Of a stretch of DNA of 64,000 nucleotides, positions 1 to 7,277 are shown piece after piece; within the stretch, counting starts at the first letter, position 1, and each line of letters starts with the position of its first letter. The position numbers and the translations under genes are program-made. The stretch spans positions 48,839-112,838 of the forward strand of contig CALXPL010000005.1 of NCBI GenBank assembly GCA_944390275.1. The letters run 5' to 3'. The notes below the pieces were generated by a model. The model did not search any database. It was not told the origin of the DNA and worked only from the letters and a program-made list of their open reading frames with translations. This stretch comes from an uncultured Alphaproteobacteria bacterium. Its GTDB lineage: Bacteria > Pseudomonadota > Alphaproteobacteria > RF32 > CAG-239.

Positions 1-1
1 A

Positions 2-901
2 ACCGACAGCAAACCTCGGATTACACCTTTTGTATCACCGCTTTTGCCGGGAAAAGTCGTTAACGGAAATGGTTATCAGACAAAATCATTCAAACCGGCT
101 TATGTCAAAGATAAACGCCGCTTTGATGCCAATATTCCGTTCAAACGCATAGCCGGAGAAACAATCGGCGGCAATTTAAGTAATACTCAAAGATATGAAA
201 GGGCACTGGCGACAACCTTGCAAGACCAGTTGGATAATTTAACGCGCCGCGAAGAAGTTATGGCCGCCGAAATTTTGCGTACCGGAAAAACCATTGTTTC
301 GGGAGATGGATATCCGGCAACAACAGTAGATTTTGGAAGAGATGCTGCCTTAACCAAAGCCTTAGTCAGCGAAAATACTTGGTCTGGTGCCGGTTCTAAA
401 CCTCTTGATAATCTGGAAGACTGGGCCGCAGAGATTCAAAATAAAGCCGGCGTTGTGGCCAAAACAGTAGTTATGGATCCCGATGCTTGGAAAATCTTTC
501 GTTCCAATGCCTCGGTTGAAAAATATTTGGACTATCGTCGCGGCACAACAAACAGTCTCAATAAGGATCCAATCGTACGCGGCAAAGAGAGCAAAGCTCG
601 TTATGTCGGCTCAATCGGAGATTTTGACCTTTGGGTGTACAATGACAGCTATATCAATGATTCCGGCACTTTGACTAACCTTTTGCCGTCAAAAACCGTT
701 ATTTTAGGCTCAAAAGACGGATTGGAAGGAACGCGTTGTTATGGGGCAATTCATGATGAAAAAGCCAACTGGACGGCCAGTCGCTATTTCACCAAATCTT
801 GGATAGAAGAAGACCCGAGTGTGCGCTGGTTGTTGTTACAATCAGCACCTTTGGTCGTGCCATATCGTCCAAATGCCGTTTTGTGTGCAACCATTGGCTA
901 G
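2..901 (+). CDS. Phage major capsid protein, lambda gpE family (5' end outside window)
   Basis: This forms the icosahedral head shell of a lambda-like siphophage. The frame is open from base 2 to the stop at 899-901, so the start lies upstream of the window; a TTG at 44 is not a convincing start because the residues before it (TPFVSPLLPGKVV) match the conserved 'PFV-P' segment near the N terminus of gpE-type capsid proteins. A VDFGR motif and the 'DLWVYNDSY' / 'GAIHD' region also fit the family (Phage_cap_E). It is the first of a head-to-tail run of late genes on the plus strand, and the next gene starts 11 bases downstream behind a strong GGAGGAGG ribosome site. The family assignment is from pattern memory; the order of neighbours supports it. 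Confidence 0.88.
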   Translation, partial: TDSKPRITPFVSPLLPGKVVNGNGYQTKSFKPAYVKDKRRFDANIPFKRIAGETIGGNLSNTQRYERALATTLQDQLDNLTRREEVMAAEILRTGKTIVSGDGYPATTVDFGRDAALTKALVSENTWSGAGSKPLDNLEDWAAEIQNKAGVVAKTVVMDPDAWKIFRSNASVEKYLDYRRGTTNSLNKDPIVRGKESKARYVGSIGDFDLWVYNDSYINDSGTLTNLLPSKTVILGSKDGLEGTRCYGAIHDEKANWTASRYFTKSWIEEDPSVRWLLLQSAPLVVPYRPNAVLCATIG

Positions 902-912
902 GAGGAGGAAGT

Positions 913-1167
913 ATGACCAAAATACGTGCTTTAATAACTCTGGTGGTTGGAAAAGGTCAAGAATTGCCACCGGGTGGGCTTTATGATTTGAGTGATGACG
1001 AGGCTAAGCGTTTAGCCTCGTTAAATTTTGCCGAAATCATAAGCAAAAATCAAAATCAGAATAATAATGCCAAAGCCAAAACAGGAGCAGACAATGCAAA
1101 ACCCAATGAAAATGGCAGTGGACAGCCTGTTCAATCGGCTGGGACAACGGGCCAAATATCAAAATAA
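913..1167 (+). CDS. Small phage head-region protein, unknown role
   Basis: An 84-residue protein starting at ATG 913, directly behind a strong Shine-Dalgarno (ggaggaggaa at 901-910). The first 45 residues look globular (short strands and a 'YDLSDDEAKRLASL' helix); the remaining half is Asn/Lys/Gly-rich and probably disordered. Small proteins of this kind follow the major capsid gene in many alphaproteobacterial prophages, where they are thought to be head-decoration or connector accessories. No catalytic motif is seen. It overlaps the next gene, which starts at 1094. Function here is inferred only from position. Confidence 0.6.
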   Translation: MTKIRALITLVVGKGQELPPGGLYDLSDDEAKRLASLNFAEIISKNQNQNNNAKAKTGADNAKPNENGSGQPVQSAGTTGQISK

Positions 1168-1387
1168 AGATGTCTTAATTTTGGTTTTTGCGGCAGATGA
1201 TGTGGGCGAAGTCGGATTTATGAATACGCTTTCGCCCACAACAATTATCAAAGTCAAAGTGGAAGATGCCCCAAATCTGGCTATGGGTGATAGTTTTGAG
1301 ACTGAAAAGGCTTGCTATCATTTGATTGCCGAACCTAAAAAAGAACAGCATTTGTTGGTTTGGAAGGCGGAAGTATCATGCGATTAA
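1094..1387 (+). CDS. Phage head-tail joining protein (gpFII-like)
   Basis: A 97-residue protein. I chose ATG 1094 because an AGGAG lies 6-10 bases upstream; an in-frame ATG at 1067 has no ribosome site and falls inside the previous gene. The predicted fold is mainly beta ('DVLILVFAADDVGEVGFM', 'TTIIKVKVEDAP', 'HLLVWKAEVSCD'), as in small head-tail attachment proteins of lambda-like phages. Its place between the capsid protein and the DUF6441/tail-completion genes supports a role at the head-tail interface. It overlaps the next gene by 10 bases, a sign of translational coupling. The exact family is uncertain. Confidence 0.55.
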   Translation: MQNPMKMAVDSLFNRLGQRAKYQNKDVLILVFAADDVGEVGFMNTLSPTTIIKVKVEDAPNLAMGDSFETEKACYHLIAEPKKEQHLLVWKAEVSCD

Positions 1388-1959
1388 ATGCTGCTCTGCA
1401 AGGAAGTTTGTCAGAATATCTGCAACATGAATACCAACAAGGAGCCAAAGCTGTTGCGATTGGTATTAAAACCGCTACTAACGGCTTAAAAATGTCCATG
1501 CGCGGACAAGTTCGTTCTGCTGGTTTAGGTTCAAGATTAGCAAATACCTGGCGCGGAGATGTTTACCCTCAAACTAAAAAGAGCATTTCCGCAGCCGGTG
1601 TTATTTATACCAAAGCGCAAAAGATCATGTCGGGCTTTGAATATCAAAGCACTATCCGCAGTTCTCAAGGTTTTTGGCTGGCAATTCCGACGCCGGCAGT
1701 GAAAAAACGTATCTCCGGCAAAAGAATAACACCGGCGTTGTATGAGCGTTCAAAAGGTATTCGCTTACATTTTGTTTATCGTCCGCACGGAGCCTCTTTG
1801 TTGGTACACGAACAAAAACGCAAGACAATAATTGCTTTCTGGCTAGTGCCACAAGTAAAAATGCCCAAATTGATTAACTTTGAAACAGAAAGCCAAAAAT
1901 GGCAAAACAAGCTACCTCAACTTATTTTGATGAATTGGAAAGATGATGAGCAAACGTGA
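1378..1959 (+). CDS. DUF6441 family phage protein (minor tail/connector)
   Basis: A 193-residue protein from ATG 1378, overlapping the end of the preceding gene and preceded by ggaagg. The conserved pattern of the DUF6441 family is visible: 'AGLGSRLANTWRGDVYP', 'AAGVIYTKAQKIMSGFE', 'GFWLAIPTPA' and a basic 'KRISGKRITPALYE' stretch. Members are found between the head-joining protein and the tail-completion protein in alphaproteobacterial prophages; they are presumed to help finish the head or tail interface, but no biochemical role is established. Its stop overlaps the start of the next gene. Confidence 0.75.
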   Translation: MRLNAALQGSLSEYLQHEYQQGAKAVAIGIKTATNGLKMSMRGQVRSAGLGSRLANTWRGDVYPQTKKSISAAGVIYTKAQKIMSGFEYQSTIRSSQGFWLAIPTPAVKKRISGKRITPALYERSKGIRLHFVYRPHGASLLVHEQKRKTIIAFWLVPQVKMPKLINFETESQKWQNKLPQLILMNWKDDEQT

Positions 1960-2371
1960 ACAAATTTTATCAGCCTTATTTGAAAGGCTTAAGAGCTTGG
2001 ATATAACAATTAAGCGAAATGAACTTGCTCCGCAAGCTATACCTAAAAACGGAATTTTGATTTTAAGGGACGGCAAGCAAGGAGATCCGGAAGTCATTTT
2101 ATCGCCGCCAATGTGTATTTTTCATCACGAGGCAGAACTAGAAGTTATTGTTCAAGACGCAAAATCAGAGGTGCGCGATAAAAAACTAGATGAAATCTTA
2201 GTCAAAGTCGGCACTTTGCTCTGTTGTGAAGATAAACTTAACGGCTTAACCGATTATATATATCCCAAACAACCGGAAATTTTGGAAGAATATGTCGAAG
2301 GAGCCCCAAACATTAAAGCTGCAATTATTCCGATTATTCTTGAATACACAACAACAAGTGCTTTACTTTAA
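1943..2371 (+). CDS. Phage tail terminator/completion protein
   Basis: A protein of about 141 residues that would cap the tail tube and make it competent for head joining. Two adjacent ATGs (1943 and 1946) are possible; GGAA at 1937-1940 suits either. The sequence shows the pattern common to this group in alphaproteobacterial phages: an N-terminal helix, then 'RDGKQGDPEVILSPP', an alternating 'HHEAELEVIVQ' strand and a C-terminal 'IIPIILEYTTTSALL' strand. It overlaps the DUF6441 gene by 17 bases. In an uninterrupted late operon the tail tube gene would come next; here an AT-rich nuclease cassette separates the two. Confidence 0.65.
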   Translation: MMSKREQILSALFERLKSLDITIKRNELAPQAIPKNGILILRDGKQGDPEVILSPPMCIFHHEAELEVIVQDAKSEVRDKKLDEILVKVGTLLCCEDKLNGLTDYIYPKQPEILEEYVEGAPNIKAAIIPIILEYTTTSALL

Positions 2372-2421
2372 GAATATTTCTCTTATCATAAAAATATTAT
2401 TGCTTTCAAAGGGGTGTTTTG

Positions 2422-3519
2422 ATGAATAACGATAGCGCTGAACCAAATATTTTTCATTTTGCAACCAAAGAACTCTCGCAAGATGCTTTCTTATGTTGGC
2501 TTTTATCTTGGGCAAATAAAAACTATAATCAAACAGAAACAAAAGATTTTTATAATTTTGCTCAACTTTTTATTCAAAAGACAACAGGAAGAAACGATTT
2601 AACTTTACATAAAATCTCTCGTCAAGAAAAGCATATTGATATTTTGCTTGAATTGACAGATACAAAAGGAAATTTATACGCTATTGTTATTGAAGATAAG
2701 GTTTCCACTCAAGAACATGACCAACAAATAGAACGCTACGTTAAAGAAATAAAGAATATTGCTTCTGAAAACATATATATCATGTACTTTAAGACTGGTT
2801 TTACTTCGGAGCAGGAAAAAAGAAGATTAACTAACTCTTATAAAAATATTTATATATGTGGGCATGATGAAATTTATCGTTTATTTGAAAAACACCCAAA
2901 TCATTATTTGTTTAATCAATGGTTTTCAAAATTTTCCAAAGATTATAAACAAATAGAAAACTATTTGCAAAACAGTGATTATGCCAATGTCTTTACAAAC
3001 AAAAATGAATGTGAAATGGCTTGTGCTCTTGATCAGATAACATCAAATATTATCAATAATACAAAATTTCAAAAGAGTTACTGGTATATTGTTGACCAAG
3101 GACATACTCCTCATATTTGCTTATATGAGAAATATTCTAAAAATATTGATGGTTTCACTATTCATAATGCTATTTATTTGATGTTTAGAGGAAAATCTTA
3201 CAATATTTCGGTTAAACAACATATTTGTGAGTTAGATGCTTTAACTTGCAAAGACTTTACCGGTAGCTCAGGTAAAGGAATAAAAAGTAGAATAAAAATT
3301 AAAGATTATGATAAACTGCCTCAAAACCTTATATTAACTAAGGAAAATATGAGAAACAATATTGAGAGAGCAACCGATTGGCAAGTCAAAAGAAAATCAG
3401 ATAAAGATAATCTTATGATTATTCAAAAAAGTTTTCTATATGGTGAAGATATTTCTCACAATATAATTAAAGAAACCCCAAATATAGAAAAAATAATACA
3501 AATCATAGAAAATCTTTGA
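2422..3519 (+). CDS. PD-(D/E)XK superfamily nuclease, cargo gene in the tail operon
   Basis: A 365-residue putative nuclease. The N-terminal 'KELSQDAFLCWLLSWA' stretch followed by 'HIDILLEL' (Asp73) and 'IVIEDKVST' (Glu91-x-Lys93) is the arrangement of the PDDEXK_4 group of restriction-like nucleases: an acidic residue on one strand and E-x-K on the next. The C-terminal 200 residues are not recognised. ATG 2422 follows a GGGG-rich ribosome site; a TTG three bases earlier is less likely. The gene is clearly more AT-rich than the structural genes on both sides, sits between the tail terminator and tail tube genes, and ends at a rho-independent terminator. I infer an anti-phage or superinfection-exclusion cargo gene; this is not demonstrated. 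Confidence 0.7.
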   Translation: MNNDSAEPNIFHFATKELSQDAFLCWLLSWANKNYNQTETKDFYNFAQLFIQKTTGRNDLTLHKISRQEKHIDILLELTDTKGNLYAIVIEDKVSTQEHDQQIERYVKEIKNIASENIYIMYFKTGFTSEQEKRRLTNSYKNIYICGHDEIYRLFEKHPNHYLFNQWFSKFSKDYKQIENYLQNSDYANVFTNKNECEMACALDQITSNIINNTKFQKSYWYIVDQGHTPHICLYEKYSKNIDGFTIHNAIYLMFRGKSYNISVKQHICELDALTCKDFTGSSGKGIKSRIKIKDYDKLPQNLILTKENMRNNIERATDWQVKRKSDKDNLMIIQKSFLYGEDISHNIIKETPNIEKIIQIIENL

Positions 3520-3537
3520 AAATTGCAAACCCCAAAA

Positions 3538-3562
3538 AATCCCGAGTTTTCGGGATTTTTTT
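3538..3562 (+). terminator. Rho-independent terminator after the nuclease cassette
   Basis: The arms AATCCCGA and TCGGGATT flank a four-base loop and are followed by five or more T. It lies 19 bases after the nuclease stop and 30 bases before the start of the tail tube gene, so it would also limit read-through of late transcription unless antitermination operates. Confidence 0.85.
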
Positions 3563-3591
3563 ATATCTTAACAAAACGAATGGAGGCTAAT

Positions 3592-4533
3592 ATGTCCAGA
3601 GCTTACGGCTGGAATGCCCAGCTTTTAATTGCCGAAGAAAGTGAGTACGGCGTTTTGCCGGACAGCGGATATCGGCAAATACCTTTTATTTCATCATCTC
3701 TTGATAGTGAACAAAGTCTTGTTTCATCAAATGTTTTGGGATTAGGTCGCGACCCAACACAACCTTTTCAGGATGTCATCAATGTTGATGGCGATATGGC
3801 GATACCGATTGATTTTCGCAACATTGGCGTTTGGTTAAGAGCTATTTTTGGAGCTCCGACAACAACCAACGAGGAAACTGTTTATACGCATACCTTTGAG
3901 AGCGGCAAAACATCAATTCCAAGTTATTCATTAGAGATTGGCTTGCCGGAAGTACCGCAATATATACGCTTTTTAGGTGTGAGAGCAAACAGTATCGCTT
4001 TCAATTTTGCGCGTTCCGGAGAAGCTCAAGCCACAATCAATCTTATGGCTCAAGGCGAAAGTGGCTCCGAAACTTCGATTGAAAGCTCTACCGAAGTATA
4101 TACCTACACCAGAGTATCACAATTTCAAGGCTATATCAAAAGCGGCGGTGAACTCTTGGCTAATATCACTTCGGCAAGTGCCACATACTCTAATAATCTT
4201 GAAAAAATCGAAACAATCCGCAATGACGGCAAAGTTGAAGCCATTGATTTAGGTGTCGCAAGCCTAACCGGAAGTATTTCTGCCAAATATGCCGATAATG
4301 TTCTATTGGATAAAGCCCGAGCTGGTACTCCGGTAGATATTGAGCTTGGCTACCAATTATCAGATTCAATGAAATTGGTAATTTCTTGTCATGAAGTTTA
4401 TTTGCCAAAACCTAAGCGTTCTATTGATGGACCGGGGGGAATAGAATGTTCTTATGACTTCCAAGGAGCCAAAGAACAAGAGCTAGGAAAAATGATGACT
4501 GTAACCTTAGTCAATGATGTGGAGAGCTATTAA
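3592..4533 (+). CDS. Phage tail tube protein
   Basis: A 313-residue protein that polymerises into the tail tube. The start at ATG 3592 has ATGGAGG 7-13 bases upstream; an in-frame ATG at 3523 lies upstream of the terminator hairpin and is rejected. The sequence resembles Phage_tube_2-type proteins of alphaproteobacterial siphophages: 'MSRAYGWNAQLLIAEESEYG', then long beta-rich repeats and a C-terminal 'LVISCHEVYLPKPKRSIDGPGGIECSYDFQG' region, of which the last part is a typical strand-turn-strand. It ends in TAATG, so the stop overlaps the start of the next gene. Confidence 0.75.
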   Translation: MSRAYGWNAQLLIAEESEYGVLPDSGYRQIPFISSSLDSEQSLVSSNVLGLGRDPTQPFQDVINVDGDMAIPIDFRNIGVWLRAIFGAPTTTNEETVYTHTFESGKTSIPSYSLEIGLPEVPQYIRFLGVRANSIAFNFARSGEAQATINLMAQGESGSETSIESSTEVYTYTRVSQFQGYIKSGGELLANITSASATYSNNLEKIETIRNDGKVEAIDLGVASLTGSISAKYADNVLLDKARAGTPVDIELGYQLSDSMKLVISCHEVYLPKPKRSIDGPGGIECSYDFQGAKEQELGKMMTVTLVNDVESY

Positions 4534-5072
4534 TGCTTAAATTAAAAATTCAAAAAGAGCCATATTGGCTTGAAATTGGTTACGGCGTGAAAGTTAAGGT
4601 TAAACCTTGCACTTCCGCCGTTTTTTATGAGGCAAAAGCCTATATGAACTCAAAATTAGCCGAATTGGCTAAAATTTATAAATCCAACAAAGATATCGGT
4701 ATTAGTGATGAAAATGCCGAAAACATAGAAAATCCGCGTAAACGTGAAGCCTTGGCGGACAAATTCTTACTTATCGGCTTAGGAGTTGCCGGCATTTTGG
4801 AATGGAACGGCGTTTTAGAGGCTGAAAGTGAAGACAAAGCTCCGTTGACGGAAGATAAAATCGAGGAGCTATTTTCTAATTTTTGGGTCGTTGCCGAAAA
4901 TTTCCGCAATCAATATTGTGGTTTGCGTGAAGTTTTGGAAGCTGAAAAAAACGTATCTTTGCCCGCGCAAAATGGCACTTCGGCGATGGGCGAAGCTACT
5001 GTGCCGGATGTAACCAAGACGGAAAAATCTTCTGTCCGTTCCACAAATGCCGATATACAGAAACTTCCCTAA
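4533..5072 (+). CDS. Phage tail assembly chaperone, short (G-like) product
   Basis: A 179-residue protein whose ATG shares one base with the tail tube stop (TAATG), implying coupled translation. Position between tube and tape measure genes is that of lambda G. Conserved features are an N-terminal 'VKVKPCTSAVFYEAKAYM' segment, a central helix-rich part, and a Ser/Thr/Asn-rich tail. The tail overlaps a well-formed reading frame in the -1 phase that runs on to 5233 (see the separate entry), so a longer G-T type fusion product is likely to be made by frameshifting. Expected role: holding the tape measure protein during tube assembly. Confidence 0.7.
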   Translation: MLKLKIQKEPYWLEIGYGVKVKVKPCTSAVFYEAKAYMNSKLAELAKIYKSNKDIGISDENAENIENPRKREALADKFLLIGLGVAGILEWNGVLEAESEDKAPLTEDKIEELFSNFWVVAENFRNQYCGLREVLEAEKNVSLPAQNGTSAMGEATVPDVTKTEKSSVRSTNADIQKLP

Positions 5073-5233
5073 AAACCGTTGAAGGTTATCAGGCTTGGGA
5101 AATTTTATTAAAACTTTCCAAGCCCGACTTAACTCTTGCTCTATCTTTAGCTCAAAACCTTGGGTTGGATATGGAAATAATGAGCGAACTTTTGCCAGTT
5201 GGAATAAAAGGAATGGTTAATACCAATGATTAA
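4946..5233 (+). CDS. -1 frame extension of the tail chaperone (GT-type fusion part)
   Basis: In the -1 frame relative to the chaperone gene there is an open stretch from 4946 (after TGA at 4943) to TAA at 5231-5233. Its second half has clear protein character: 'TVEGYQAWEILLKLSKPDL', then 'LALSLAQNLGLDMEIMSEL'. This matches the helix-rich domain seen downstream of the chaperone gene in related prophages. It has no good start codon of its own. Two slip sites are possible: the canonical heptamer A AAA AAC at 4946-4952, exactly where the frame opens, and G GAA AAA at 5021-5027 closer to the recognisable domain. Frameshifting is inferred from sequence and the lambda G/GT precedent. Confidence 0.6.
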   Translation, partial: KKRIFARAKWHFGDGRSYCAGCNQDGKIFCPFHKCRYTETSLKTVEGYQAWEILLKLSKPDLTLALSLAQNLGLDMEIMSELLPVGIKGMVNTND

Positions 5234-5368
5234 TCTGCCAAAAGTACCTATAGTTTTTTCCTTAAAAAGAATTGTAATTATGGTATTCACAGTAACTTAT
5301 TTAATTATTTTTTTAAGAACACTGGTGTTTTATTTTTTTATAATAGCCTCTTTTAGAAAGTAATATTT

Positions 5369-5402
5369 TTTTTTAGAAAAAATAGTGTTTTTTTCTAAAA
5401 AA
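5369..5402. promoter_or_regulatory. Inverted repeat, probable AbiEi operator (distal copy)
   Basis: Arms TTTTTTAGAAAAAA (5369-5382) and TTTTTTCTAAAAAA (5389-5402) separated by TAGTGT. A second copy of the same palindrome lies at 5469-5500 and a half-site (TTTTAGAAAG) at 5351-5360. Known AbiEi antitoxins repress their own promoter by binding inverted repeats upstream, which fits this layout; binding here is inferred. Confidence 0.55.
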
Positions 5403-5468
5403 TAAAAATATATTTATAGTATTTTCAATATGCTTATAGTATTTTTTTATAATTCAAAAAAACTTTAC

Positions 5469-5500
5469 TTTTTAGAAAAAATAGTATATATTTCTAAAAA
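5469..5500. promoter_or_regulatory. Inverted repeat, probable AbiEi operator (proximal copy)
   Basis: Arms TTTTTAGAAA (5469-5478) and TTTCTAAAAA (5491-5500), the same palindrome as at 5369-5402, ending 17 bases before the AbiEi start. Between the two copies, the 12-mer TTATAGTATTTT occurs twice (5414-5425 and 5434-5445). The 5234-5517 gap as a whole is very AT-rich and holds no gene. Confidence 0.55.
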
Positions 5501-5517
5501 CAAAAGGAGATCATACT

Positions 5518-6129
5518 ATGACAAATAAAGAAAAGATTCTATTGGAAATACACCGTCATAAACCCGGATGGGCCTTTTCTGCAACTGACTTTTCAAAGGA
5601 TTTTAAGCGAGGAGAAATCGACGTAGCCTTATCCACTTTGACAGAGGAAGGAAAGATTCGTCGTGTCTTTAGAGGAATATATGATTATCCGATGTATAGC
5701 AGTATTTTAAAAAAAAATGTGGCACCTGATACAGATCAAATAGCAAAAGCAATAGCTAGGAGGTTTAACTGGGTTATTTTCCCTGATGGTGATACCGCTC
5801 TTAATTATTTAGGATTATCGACTCAAATGGTAGCTAAACCAGTATATCTATCTGATGGACCAAGTAAAATATATACCACAGAGGGATTAACAATAGAGTT
5901 TAAACATATTGCTAAAAAAGAGATTATTGCGGCAGATGAAACAGCATCTTTAATTATTCAAGCTATAAAGGCTGTTGGTGAAGCGCAAATCTCAGAGGCT
6001 TTTATTCAGACCTTGTCTTGTAAGTTTACAAAAAAAGAATGGGACAGCATTCTTACTAATAGCATTCGGGCAACAGCATGGATTTATAATATTATAAAAA
6101 AAGCAGCCAACTTAGCAGAGGGATACTAA
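5518..6129 (+). CDS. AbiEi-type antitoxin / autorepressor (DUF6088-like)
   Basis: A 203-residue protein from ATG 5518 with aaaaggaga upstream. The N-terminal 85 residues form a winged-helix region ('FSATDFSKDFKRGEIDVALS', then 'EGKIRRVFRGIYDYP'), typical of AbiEi-family antitoxins and of the DUF6088 group; the central part ('FPDGDTALNYLGLSTQM') also matches that group. In AbiE type IV systems the antitoxin represses its promoter and neutralises the AbiEii nucleotidyltransferase without stable contact. The toxin gene follows after two bases, and paired inverted repeats lie upstream. The operon sits between the tail chaperone and the tape measure genes of the prophage. Confidence 0.8.
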   Translation: MTNKEKILLEIHRHKPGWAFSATDFSKDFKRGEIDVALSTLTEEGKIRRVFRGIYDYPMYSSILKKNVAPDTDQIAKAIARRFNWVIFPDGDTALNYLGLSTQMVAKPVYLSDGPSKIYTTEGLTIEFKHIAKKEIIAADETASLIIQAIKAVGEAQISEAFIQTLSCKFTKKEWDSILTNSIRATAWIYNIIKKAANLAEGY

Positions 6130-6131
6130 CT

Positions 6132-7112
6132 ATGGATAAAATTGCTTTTGCAAAACCTGAACAACGTAAAGCGCTTTTATTGGAAGTTGCTCATAAAGCA
6201 AATTTAGAACCTCATATCGTAGAAAAGGATTTTTGGGTATCGTGGATTTTAGGTAAAATATTTTCCGATAAAGAGTTAAATAAAATTTTATGCTTTAAAG
6301 GCGGTACATCTCTATCTAAAGTTTTTGGATTAATCGAAAGGTTTTCGGAAGATATTGATTTAATATTAGCGCAAAGCACAGTATTGAAGGAAGGTGAAAA
6401 TCTTTATCAATCCTCTAATAGCAAACAAGACTCTTTCAATGCCATTATTGAAGAACGTGCCGGGGTATTTATTTCGAATGAATTAAAAGAGATGATTGCT
6501 AAAGTTGTATCACCAGTTTGTCAGATAAAAGAAGATGAAACTGACAAACATGTGTTGTATACCATTTTTCCAAGATTATTTGATTATGGCTATATTCAAC
6601 CGACTGTCAAATTAGAAATTGGCCCTTTAGCCCTTTGGAATCCGCATGAACAATATCCAATAGATTCATTCCTAGGGAAATATTTACCGGAGCTAGGATT
6701 AGATAGACCGATTGTGACAACTATAAAACCACAAAGAACATTCTGGGAAAAGATTACAATTTTACATCATGAAGCTCATCGACCGGTCAACAGCATTGTT
6801 CCGGTTCGCTATTCTCGGCATTATTATGATATTTATAAAATGGGACATACAAAGGTCAAAAATGAAGCTTTTAAAAATTTGGATATTTTGAATGAAGTCA
6901 TTTTATTTAAAAAGAGATTTTATCCTCGAGGATGGGCTAAATATGATGAAGCAATTCCGGGAACAATGAAGTTAATTCCATCAACCATCAATATAAAAGT
7001 ATTGGAAGATGATTATTTCAGGATGAAACGTATGATATATGGTGAAGTTCCAGATTGGAATGAAATTATCATATATCTTTCTGAACTGGAAAAAGAAATA
7101 AACAATTTGTAG
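6132..7112 (+). CDS. AbiEii/AbiGii nucleotidyltransferase toxin
   Basis: A 326-residue nucleotidyltransferase-fold toxin. The family hallmarks are present: 'VEKDFWVSWIL' (residues 30-40), 'FKGGTSLSK' with GGTSLSK at about 57-63, and 'RFSEDIDL' (about 70-77) supplying the acidic metal ligands; a later 'TFWEKITILHHEAHR' segment is also typical. AbiEii-type toxins such as MenT transfer nucleotides to tRNA acceptor ends and block translation, giving abortive infection. It starts two bases after the antitoxin stop. All core motifs look intact, so it should be active. Substrate here is not known. Confidence 0.85.
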   Translation: MDKIAFAKPEQRKALLLEVAHKANLEPHIVEKDFWVSWILGKIFSDKELNKILCFKGGTSLSKVFGLIERFSEDIDLILAQSTVLKEGENLYQSSNSKQDSFNAIIEERAGVFISNELKEMIAKVVSPVCQIKEDETDKHVLYTIFPRLFDYGYIQPTVKLEIGPLALWNPHEQYPIDSFLGKYLPELGLDRPIVTTIKPQRTFWEKITILHHEAHRPVNSIVPVRYSRHYYDIYKMGHTKVKNEAFKNLDILNEVILFKKRFYPRGWAKYDEAIPGTMKLIPSTINIKVLEDDYFRMKRMIYGEVPDWNEIIIYLSELEKEINNL

Positions 7113-7235
7113 AAAAACAGATCACTTTTCAATAATCTTTTTTTTATGATATTAAAGTTTAGAACTTTAAATTCGCAAAAGTCATCTAAAAACCGTAAAA
7201 ACATTAAAAATTCTAAAAAAAAATAGTTGGTTATG

Positions 7236-7267
7236 CACCTCAACCTTAGAGTTGGGGTGTTTTTTTA
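7236..7267 (+). terminator. Rho-independent terminator after the AbiE cassette
   Basis: CACCTCAAC (7236-7244) pairs with GTTGGGGTG (7251-7259), with one G-T pair, followed by eight T. It lies 10 bases before the tape measure start, again placing a terminator at the border between cargo and structural gene. Confidence 0.8.
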
Positions 7268-7277
7268 TGAGAAAATC

